From positions 1 through 37,464 of the IMG/VR virus record IMGVR_UViG_3300044613_002880: a stretch of 37,464 bases of DNA. The stretch is one strand, 5' to 3'. Positions within the stretch are counted from its first letter, which is position 1. The number at the start of each line of letters is the position of its first letter. Under the pieces are notes generated by a model, which was given only the letters and a program-made list of their open reading frames with translations, did no database searches and was not told the origin of the DNA. A program made the position numbers and the translations under genes. This stretch comes from a virus. Positions 28,096 to 34,341 of the stretch are shown here, in pieces.

Positions 28096-28655
28096 TGAAC
28101 AGACTTACTCGCGCCCTCAGTATTCCTGGGTGGATGAGCCCAGGCGAACTGGCTTGGCTGGAGAGCCAAGCAAAGACGGCCGCCCTTGCAATTGAGTTGG
28201 GCTCCTGGAGGGGGCGTTCGAGCGTGGCCCTAACGGCCGCCGACTCCCTTGTCTGTGTCGACAAGTTCTTCGATCAAGCCCAGGAGACAGGCACCGGGCA
28301 GGACCTTCTTCCGTTTTTTCTGGAGTCGACGCTCCCCTTCCGGGATAAGGTCACGGCAATTCGGGGAGACATCAGTAGCGAAGAGTTCTCAGAGTCTCTC
28401 GTGAGCCAGTACGGAGGAAAGGCGGACCTCGTCTTTGTCGACGCCTCGCACGACGAGGCGAGCGTCCGAAGGGACATCGCGCTGGCTCGTCGGCTGGGCA
28501 GCCCGTCTGCGGTCATCTGCGGGCACGACTTCTCGCCAGCGTGGCCGGGCGTTATGGCTGCCGTAACGTCCCTCGTTCCTGGATTTTCTGTCGCTGCGGA
28601 CAGCGTATGGTGGAGAGTAAATGAAACTTTCGATACTGACAGTCACTCGATTTGA
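28095..28655 (+). CDS. Class I SAM-dependent methyltransferase
   Basis: 186 residues, ATG in TAATG with the previous stop. AIELGSWRGRSSVAL is motif I for SAM binding, SLVCVDKF motif II, and DLVFVDASHDEASVRRDI the post-motif region of the Methyltransf_24-type group often found next to glycosyltransferases. The target may be a sugar or glycan rather than DNA, because no DNA-methylase catalytic motif is present and glycosyltransferase-like genes follow. Confidence 0.84.
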   Translation: MNRLTRALSIPGWMSPGELAWLESQAKTAALAIELGSWRGRSSVALTAADSLVCVDKFFDQAQETGTGQDLLPFFLESTLPFRDKVTAIRGDISSEEFSESLVSQYGGKADLVFVDASHDEASVRRDIALARRLGSPSAVICGHDFSPAWPGVMAAVTSLVPGFSVAADSVWWRVNETFDTDSHSI

Positions 28656-29268
28656 AAGACACACGCCTCGATTCCTTCGGCACTTCCGCGCTCTCGCGGA
28701 CATCCTCGGGGCAGAGTTCGTCGTTGGGTGCGACAGGTGTGAGCCAGCAGAGTGCGGCGCAGACATTTACGTTCCTGTCGAAACACGAGGAATGATCGAG
28801 CACGCCCTCATAGAGGCGCACGACGCGTGCTCGGGCGAGTACGTTCTACGACTCGACGATGACGAGACACTAAGCGCGGCTGCGATCTTCGCCGTGGCGG
28901 ACTGGTCGCGACTTGATTCTGACGAAAAGGTTTACGCATTCCCGCGAGCGAATCTTTGGGGAGACGAAAAGCACGCAATCGTCTCGGGCTCGTTGTTTCC
29001 GGACCTGCAAACAAGGCTGATGCCGCGAGGTAGAGAAAACAGGACTCGCCTTCATCAGGGAATAGACACAAGTTCGACGATCCCTGGGATGATCCTCCAT
29101 CACAAGTTTCTCGTGAAGACGAGGGAGGAGAGGGAGGAGGTTGCCCGCAGATACGAAGAGATCGACCCCGGCTGCGGGAGCGGGCACTACCTCCAGTTTT
29201 CCGTCCCGGAATCGTGCTTCGATATTGAGGTTCAGCCGGTTCTCTCCGGGTGGGTTTCACGAAAATGA
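28621..29268 (+). CDS. GT-A glycosyltransferase-like protein
   Basis: 215 residues from ATG 28621, overlapping the methyltransferase by 35 bases. MKLSILTVTRFERH is the usual nucleotide-binding first strand, LRLDDDETLS carries the D-x-D-type metal motif, and HQGID...HHKFLVKTREER the later acceptor part. Transfer of a sugar from an activated donor to a phage or host glycan, or to DNA, is expected. It starts a run of three such genes. Confidence 0.8.
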   Translation: MKLSILTVTRFERHTPRFLRHFRALADILGAEFVVGCDRCEPAECGADIYVPVETRGMIEHALIEAHDACSGEYVLRLDDDETLSAAAIFAVADWSRLDSDEKVYAFPRANLWGDEKHAIVSGSLFPDLQTRLMPRGRENRTRLHQGIDTSSTIPGMILHHKFLVKTREEREEVARRYEEIDPGCGSGHYLQFSVPESCFDIEVQPVLSGWVSRK

Positions 29269-29909
29269 TCCTCCTCATCCAGTCCTACTCAACCGGCGAC
29301 AAAACTCGCGACGCTGAGATCGCGAGGTGCAGGAAGGAGAACGAGGGGTCCGGAGTCTTCGACCGGATCGCGACAATCGACGGAGACAAGGAGAGATGGA
29401 CGCTCGGCGGATTGATGGACGTGTGCCACAAGGAGTTTCCGGGCGAAGTCTGCGTCGTCGCCAACAGCGACATCGTCTTCGACCCCTCGTGCGGACAGGC
29501 CGCATCCCTGCTTGAGAAGTGCTCGCTCCTGGCACTGACCCGGTGGGAGTCTCCTAAGTCGCCGTCGATGCTCGGCCACTACGAGAGCGAGAAGTTCTTC
29601 AGCGGCACTCAGGATAGTTGGTTCTTTGTTGGCGATTCGATCCCGTCGATCGACATCGAGATTCCGATGGGCCACAGCGGCTGCGACAACGTGCTCGTGG
29701 GCTGGGCTGTGGCGAACGGAGTTCGCATCGCGGACCCCGCCCTGTCTCTCAAGACGTTCCACGTCCACGCCGACGAGGGCAGGCCAGAGCGGCCGAGTGT
29801 CTACGGGTACTACGGGTATCCCGAGTTAACCACGTCCGATCTTTCTCCGTATGTGCTCTGCCACCAATGCGAAGAGAAGGGATTCAAGCACCTTTGCAAA
29901 TTCAACTGA
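29265..29909 (+). CDS. Glycosyltransferase-like protein
   Basis: 214 residues, ATG 29265 in ATGA with the previous stop. ILLIQSYSTGDKTRDAEI is the first strand-loop, VVANSDIVFD replaces the D-x-D with N-S-D, and GCDNVLVGWAVANGVRIADPALSLKTFHVHAD is a pattern I recall from phage glycosyltransferase-like proteins (GCDN...H-x-H). A short Cys-containing C-terminus (CHQCEEKGFKHLC) may bind zinc. Confidence 0.76.
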   Translation: MILLIQSYSTGDKTRDAEIARCRKENEGSGVFDRIATIDGDKERWTLGGLMDVCHKEFPGEVCVVANSDIVFDPSCGQAASLLEKCSLLALTRWESPKSPSMLGHYESEKFFSGTQDSWFFVGDSIPSIDIEIPMGHSGCDNVLVGWAVANGVRIADPALSLKTFHVHADEGRPERPSVYGYYGYPELTTSDLSPYVLCHQCEEKGFKHLCKFN

Positions 29910-30868
29910 GCCTTGCAGAGATTCAGAGACATGACGTCGACCTGATCCTTAAGCCGGACCCAGAGTTCGCGGCCGAGTACGACCGTCGAGTGATGCTCGG
30001 CAAGCAGGCGGCCAAGTTTCGTTCAGTAGCGTTCGTCGCCATCTGCCGCAACGCGATGCCGTTCCTGCCATTCACCCTCAAGCGTGTCGAGCAGGCCGGG
30101 TCGATGTTCCGCCACGCGTGGACGTTCGTCTACGAGAATGACTCCACGGACGAGACCAAGGATTTTCTCACACACTGGAAGTCGAGCGGCCCCGAGCGTT
30201 TCGTCGAGATGCGAAACAACGGGCGACCGCATCTCAACTACACGAAGACCGCCGAGAGGACGCACGCGCTCGCCGAGTACCGCAATCAGTGCCGACTCTG
30301 GGTCGCCGAGAAGACGAACGCCGATTACGTCGTGGTCTTCGACGCAGACCCCTGGGGCGGATTCAGTGTCGACGGAATCGCGAACACGATCGGTCACCTC
30401 GAAGACTTCCGCGATTATCAAAACGCCTCGTGCTTCGCGAGTTACTCGTGGTGCCAGTGGGGCCCACCGGCCTGGACGCAGCCAACCGTGTGCCACTACG
30501 ACGCCTGGGCCGCGAGGTGGACGTGGTGGAAAGAACGCCAGGACATGATCTGGTTCCATCTCTGGCACCCGCCCGTCGGCTCGCCTCCGGTCAAGTTCCA
30601 CAGTGCATTCGGGCAACTAGCCGTCTACAGGGCGAGAAATTACATCGGCGGTCTCTACGAAGGGGGAGATTGCGAGCACGTTTCGTTTCACAAGTCTCTG
30701 GGAGGGGACCTCTATATCAACCCGTCATCGCGGGTTGTCTCCTTCTGGATTCCTGAACATGAGCGGCAAGAAGCCGAAGGTCGTCGTATGCACGGCGACT
30801 TTCACGAAAATGTGGCTGGCGGGGACGCCGACCAGGATCATCGCCGAAACGCTGAAGATCACGGCTGA
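29894..30868 (+). CDS. Glycosyltransferase-like protein, start uncertain
   Basis: About 324 residues if started at TTG 29894 (AAGGGA 11 bases upstream); ATG 29993 is the first ATG in frame, and CTG 29906 overlaps the previous stop. The coding-like sequence upstream of 29993 (KPDPEFAAEYDRRV) favours an early start. FVAICRNAMPFL, FVYENDSTDETKDFL and YVVVFDADPWGG are the family's nucleotide, acceptor and D-x-D motifs. Later Trp-rich segments include WFHLWHPP. The last 36 residues overlap the HTH gene at 30759 in another frame and look non-native. Confidence 0.74.
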   Translation: MQIQLSLAEIQRHDVDLILKPDPEFAAEYDRRVMLGKQAAKFRSVAFVAICRNAMPFLPFTLKRVEQAGSMFRHAWTFVYENDSTDETKDFLTHWKSSGPERFVEMRNNGRPHLNYTKTAERTHALAEYRNQCRLWVAEKTNADYVVVFDADPWGGFSVDGIANTIGHLEDFRDYQNASCFASYSWCQWGPPAWTQPTVCHYDAWAARWTWWKERQDMIWFHLWHPPVGSPPVKFHSAFGQLAVYRARNYIGGLYEGGDCEHVSFHKSLGGDLYINPSSRVVSFWIPEHERQEAEGRRMHGDFHENVAGGDADQDHRRNAEDHG

Positions 30869-31148
30869 TCGCTGCGACGTCACCCGAAGAGAGTTAGGCC
30901 TGCCTCGCCGGGAGAGTTGGCATGGCGCAAAGACGGGCCACCGCAAGGCCTACGTCCCGAGCGAGTCCGAGATCAAACAGAAATGCCTGGAGTTCCAGGC
31001 AGGATGGAGCGACGAGGAGCGAGCGCGGCGGCGAGTGGGATGGAAGCCCGAGCCCGACCCAGTCGTGATCCGGTCGTTCCCGGACGCGATCTTCGAGGTC
31101 GATCGTGACGTTTCCACGTTCTTGGAGGACCTCACCGATCGCTGTTAG
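30759..31148 (+). CDS. HTH-containing protein, paralogue of 27769
   Basis: 129 residues from ATG 30759, inside the end of the glycosyltransferase-like gene; an in-frame ATG at 30735 is less likely. FTKMWLAGTPTRIIAETLKI is the start of a homeodomain-like HTH that aligns with the 27769 protein, as do GLPRRESW and WSDEERARRRVG. A Pro-containing C-terminal extension ends in DVSTFLEDLTDRC. The two paralogues bracket the methyltransferase/glycosyltransferase set. Confidence 0.74.
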   Translation: MSGKKPKVVVCTATFTKMWLAGTPTRIIAETLKITADRCDVTRRELGLPRRESWHGAKTGHRKAYVPSESEIKQKCLEFQAGWSDEERARRRVGWKPEPDPVVIRSFPDAIFEVDRDVSTFLEDLTDRC

Positions 31149-31157
31149 TCTGGATAT
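31148..31157 (+). promoter_or_regulatory. GTNYGGATAC motif, site o
   Basis: GTCTGGATAT followed by GAGTAGG, starting at the last base of the TAG stop at 31148 and 27 bases before ATG 31185. Last member of the family in the window; none is found near the tail genes. Confidence 0.45.
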
Positions 31158-31184
31158 GAGTAGGCGATCACACGGAGGTCGATC

Positions 31185-31454
31185 ATGCCAGACGCCAAGA
31201 ATCTCTCGGTTTGGGAGAAAATCCGCATCATTCAAGAGTGGGCACCTGTCGCAACCTACATCCAGGCGTTCCTGGCCGAGCGTGACACTCACGGCAAGGC
31301 CGTGATCGTTGCCGACGCCTGCGAGTGGCTCGCCGGTAAGTCTCAAACCAAGGTCGACGACGAACTCGTGTCGCACCTGACCGCCGTTCTCAAGTCGCCC
31401 CAGGGCGAGTCCCTGCTTCGCTGGGTCTCGGCCAAGATCGAGGGCGAGAAGTGA
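31185..31454 (+). CDS. Small helical hypothetical protein
   Basis: 89 residues from ATG 31185 with ACGGAGGTCGATC upstream. WEKIRIIQEWAPVATYIQAFLAERD, VADACEWLAG and HLTAVLKSPQGESLLRWV form amphipathic helices. No membrane span or enzyme motif. First gene of an overlapping chain (TGATG) that leads to membrane proteins and the papain-like protein. Confidence 0.7.
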   Translation: MPDAKNLSVWEKIRIIQEWAPVATYIQAFLAERDTHGKAVIVADACEWLAGKSQTKVDDELVSHLTAVLKSPQGESLLRWVSAKIEGEK

Positions 31455-31693
31455 TGGACTATGACTTCATTATTCGCGCCGGTGCCGTGGTGGCGGGAGT
31501 TGCTCTCCTGGCGGGTCCGCGTCTGGTGGCAGTTGCCAAGACGTTCCGACTTCCCGTCGCCGCAAAAGAAGACGTGATGGCCGACGCCCACACGATCCTG
31601 GAGATCGCGAGCCGACTCAAGACCGCCGGAAACCTGAAGGGCGTCGAACTGTGCAAGTCTCTCATCGACACCATCCTGGGGGCGAAGGCGTGA
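31454..31693 (+). CDS. Small membrane protein (holin-like candidate)
   Basis: 79 residues from ATG 31454, with GTG 31451 an alternative. The N-terminal segment IIRAGAVVAGVALLAGPRLVAVA is one transmembrane helix; the rest is helical and charged. A single-span small protein before other exported proteins fits a holin or a virion-membrane protein, but nothing specific is visible. Ends in GTGA with the next start. Confidence 0.64.
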   Translation: MDYDFIIRAGAVVAGVALLAGPRLVAVAKTFRLPVAAKEDVMADAHTILEIASRLKTAGNLKGVELCKSLIDTILGAKA

Positions 31694-32163
31694 ACTTCCG
31701 GACCGTCGCGGCAGTCGCTCTTATCGCGGTTGGCCTCCTTGGCCTGCCGTCGCTGCCAGACGTTCAGCCAAGCGTTTCCGTTTCGGAGCCATCAGAAGAC
31801 ATGAAAACCGCAGTCAAGTCGGTCGTGAAGGTCGCCGCGAAGATGAGCCCGATCGACCGGCTCTGGCTACAGAATATCTACGAGAACTTCGCGAAGGTCG
31901 TGTCGGCCGACGGCATCGTCGAAGAGCCGACGATCACCTCGACTGACTCGCTGCGGGCTGTCCACGTTGCCGTGCTTAAGTTCATCTGGAGAGGCATGGC
32001 GGACAACTCGCCCTCGAAGTACGAGGGGCTCGCCGAGGCGATCGACGATGCGATGAACTCTGCCATCTCGGACGACTCTCGGCCCCTGACGCCCGAGATG
32101 CGGACGAAGGCGGCCGAGTTGTGCAAGGCAATTGCCTGGGCAGGGCTCGGAAAGGACCAGTAG
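31690..32163 (+). CDS. Membrane-anchored or exported hypothetical protein
   Basis: 157 residues from GTG 31690. The N-terminus FRTVAAVALIAVGLLGLPSLP is a signal sequence or membrane anchor. The rest (SPIDRLWLQNIYENFAKVV, RAVHVAVLKFIWRGMADN, MRTKAAELCKAIAWAG) is helical and would lie outside the inner membrane. No family recognised. Its coupling to the membrane gene upstream and the papain-like gene downstream suggests a shared envelope function. Confidence 0.68.
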   Translation: MNFRTVAAVALIAVGLLGLPSLPDVQPSVSVSEPSEDMKTAVKSVVKVAAKMSPIDRLWLQNIYENFAKVVSADGIVEEPTITSTDSLRAVHVAVLKFIWRGMADNSPSKYEGLAEAIDDAMNSAISDDSRPLTPEMRTKAAELCKAIAWAGLGKDQ

Positions 32164-32164
32164 C

Positions 32165-33103
32165 ATGGCCGCTGCGTGGAGGCCCGAGGGCTACGTCCCC
32201 AATCCGAAGGCCGCCGAGAAGTACGTCTCCAGTCTCAAGTGGCCGACGCTCGCTGAGGCCGGGCCGGAACTCAAGAGCGACGATAAGCGTGACGTCGTCC
32301 TCTGGCCCGCGATCATCAAGGTGAAGCCCAACTACTCGCGAGTGGCCCAAGCCATCGGCAGTTGTGTAGGGCATGGGTTCGCCGGATGTATTGATGCTCT
32401 GTCCTCGACGGAAATCGTCGTCCACGGCGAGGCCGAAGACTGGCCCGGCCGATGCCTGGAGGCGTCGATTTACAGCCTGTCGAGGGTCGAAGCCAGGGGG
32501 CTCACTCGGAACTACGGAGGAGATGGAAGTTACGGAGCCGCAGCCGCAAAAGCGGTCACCGAGTGGGGCTGCCTCCACTACGACGTCGACTACAACGGCA
32601 CCATCTTCAAGGAATACTCAGGAACGAGAGAGAAGCAGTGGGGAGCAAGTGGCCTGCCCGATGAACTCGAACCGTTCGCGAAGAAGCGGCGAGTGGCTAC
32701 GGCAACACTTGTCACCAACTTCAAGCAACTCTGCGACGCGATCTCCAGTGGATATCCGGTCGCCCAGTGCAGCCAACAGGGCTTCGTGTTCAAGAGAGAC
32801 GAAGACGGATTCTGCAAAGCGAACAACGCTGGCTGGAGCCACTGCACGGCGTTCATCGGCAAGAGAATGGGTAAGAGGCCCGGGGCGTTGTACTGGCAGA
32901 GTTGGGGGCCGAAGAGCAACTCAGGACCTCACTACTCTGGCGTGCCCGGCAAAGAAATGCACCCGGCCTTCGAGGGCTGCACGTTCTGGGTCGACGCTGA
33001 CGTCGTCGATCGGATGCTGAAGGGCCAGGACAGTTACGCCCTATCGGGCTACAAGGGATTTCCTCCCCGCAAACTTCCACGATGGACGGGGGGAATCCTG
33101 TGA
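32165..33103 (+). CDS. Papain-like (C1-type) cysteine protease homologue
   Basis: 312 residues from ATG 32165. QAIGSCVGHGFAGCIDA resembles the C1 active-site Cys helix (C67), GWSHCTAFIGKR the His motif, and ALYWQSWGPKSNSG the last motif. In papains the last motif is N-S-W-G with a catalytic Asn; here it is Q-S-W-G. Activity is therefore uncertain. No signal peptide is visible. A virion or lysis-associated peptidase, or a binding-only relative, are options. Lies within the membrane/lipoprotein chain. Confidence 0.76.
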   Translation: MAAAWRPEGYVPNPKAAEKYVSSLKWPTLAEAGPELKSDDKRDVVLWPAIIKVKPNYSRVAQAIGSCVGHGFAGCIDALSSTEIVVHGEAEDWPGRCLEASIYSLSRVEARGLTRNYGGDGSYGAAAAKAVTEWGCLHYDVDYNGTIFKEYSGTREKQWGASGLPDELEPFAKKRRVATATLVTNFKQLCDAISSGYPVAQCSQQGFVFKRDEDGFCKANNAGWSHCTAFIGKRMGKRPGALYWQSWGPKSNSGPHYSGVPGKEMHPAFEGCTFWVDADVVDRMLKGQDSYALSGYKGFPPRKLPRWTGGIL

Positions 33104-33363
33104 AGCGTCTCCTCGTCGCCGTCGTCCTCGTCGCCGGGTGCGGGTCGCCGCCCGACAGGATGGACCTTCTCTGCGAGTGCTTCGCGACGGCCGCCCGCGA
33201 CGCGTGCGGGGCCAAGACCTCGACGCCGAAAGTTGAATGCTGCGGCAAGTGTGGCAACACGGGGAAGGTTCGCAGCGGAGACGGCCAAGCGATCGTTGAC
33301 TGCCCGTGCCCAGACAACTGTAAGTGCAAATGCAAGGACGGACGATGCGTGACCAAGAAATGA
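33100..33363 (+). CDS. Cys-rich small lipoprotein
   Basis: 87 residues from GTG 33100 (GTGA junction). VKRLLVAVVLVAGCGSPP is a lipoprotein signal with lipobox V-A-G-C. The mature part has ECCGKCGNTGKV and CPCPDNCKCKCKDGRC, a dense Cys array like that of a DnaJ-type zinc finger. Placement after the papain-like gene recalls outer-membrane spanin subunits, but such a Cys array is atypical for spanins. Confidence 0.74.
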   Translation: MKRLLVAVVLVAGCGSPPDRMDLLCECFATAARDACGAKTSTPKVECCGKCGNTGKVRSGDGQAIVDCPCPDNCKCKCKDGRCVTKK

Positions 33364-33710
33364 AGATTGTGCAGGAAACGATCTGGAAGCAACTTCCGAT
33401 CGTCCGCAGGAATCTCGTCGGCCGTGACCGGGTCAACGACCTGATCGCAGTCTCGATCGAACAGTCGCCGGTCGAACTCTTCCGGCACATCACGTCGAGC
33501 AACCACTCCCAGGAGATCGTCCTGGCCGCCTGGGGCCAGAACGTGAAGCGAGGATACTGCCTCGTGAGGGAGTCGACGGACGAGAAGCAGTTTGGGCCGA
33601 TTTTCTGGATTCTGATCGGGCCCCTGCTCCAGGTGATCCTTCAGAAACTGTTGGACTGGTATTTCCGTTCGCCAAAGAACGCGGCATTGATGAGGGGGTG
33701 GAAGCGATGA
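33360..33710 (+). CDS. Small protein with C-terminal membrane span
   Basis: 116 residues from ATG 33360 (ATGA junction). Soluble N-terminal two thirds (KQLPIVRRNLVGRDRVNDLI, VELFRHITSSNHSQEI), then FGPIFWILIGPLLQVILQKL as a single membrane helix with a short basic end. No family recognised. Part of the overlapping envelope cassette. Confidence 0.66.
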   Translation: MKIVQETIWKQLPIVRRNLVGRDRVNDLIAVSIEQSPVELFRHITSSNHSQEIVLAAWGQNVKRGYCLVRESTDEKQFGPIFWILIGPLLQVILQKLLDWYFRSPKNAALMRGWKR

Positions 33711-33991
33711 CCGACGGAATGAAAAGGACCCTATTCGACGCCGCCGAGCGGTTCGGGGTCCCGGTCGTGGTCCTGGGGGCGGTGCTCTGGATGTTCCGCG
33801 AGGCCGCCACTTCGGTCCATCACACACTAATCGTTCCAATAGTCGAGTCGCACACGCAGTTCCTAGAGACGACGTCCGAGACTCTCCATGAGATCGGGAA
33901 GACTCAGAATCAGCAAGCAGAGACGCTCAAAGAACTGGCCGACAGCCAGAAAGAGATTCATAGAGAACTGACAAGGAGCAAATCACAGTGA
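33707..33991 (+). CDS. Membrane-anchored coiled-coil protein
   Basis: 94 residues from ATG 33707 (ATGA junction). FGVPVVVLGAVLWMFREAA is a transmembrane helix near the N-terminus; the remainder is a long coiled coil (FLETTSETLHEIGKTQNQQAETLKELADSQKEI). The architecture matches several phage holin-like or inner-membrane spanin-like proteins. Last gene before the tail genes. Confidence 0.68.
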   Translation: MTDGMKRTLFDAAERFGVPVVVLGAVLWMFREAATSVHHTLIVPIVESHTQFLETTSETLHEIGKTQNQQAETLKELADSQKEIHRELTRSKSQ

Positions 33992-34020
33992 TTATCAGCG
34001 TCACCGTACTGTAGAGAACC

Positions 34021-34341
34021 ATGCCATCCTACGACCAGCAACCGGGAAAACTCAGTCTGTCTTTCAAGGCCGGAGACGACTTCTCGGCCTTGGTCGACTT
34101 CTCTCCGATCACGATGACTGGCTACACGGTCACTGCGTCACTCAATTCGCTCGTCACCGGGGCCGAGGTAACGCCGCTCACGGCCACGCTGTTCTCGGCC
34201 GTCGACGGCAAGGTAAACGTGTCTCTCAGCAAGACTCAGACGTCGCAACTGGCTCGCGGCACCTACGGGTGGTCGCTGGCCTGGACGGCTCCGGGCAACG
34301 TCAGGCGATCAGCACTCACCGGCACCGTTGAGGTTTCCTGA
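34021..34341 (+). CDS. Tail-associated hypothetical protein
   Basis: 106 residues from ATG 34021; ribosome site weak. Beta-sandwich-like sequence (GDDFSALVDFSPITMTGYTVTASL, ARGTYGWSLAWTAPGN) resembles small baseplate/upper-fibre proteins. Stop overlaps the tail-fibre start (TGATG), so the two are probably co-translated. Confidence 0.72.
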   Translation: MPSYDQQPGKLSLSFKAGDDFSALVDFSPITMTGYTVTASLNSLVTGAEVTPLTATLFSAVDGKVNVSLSKTQTSQLARGTYGWSLAWTAPGNVRRSALTGTVEVS

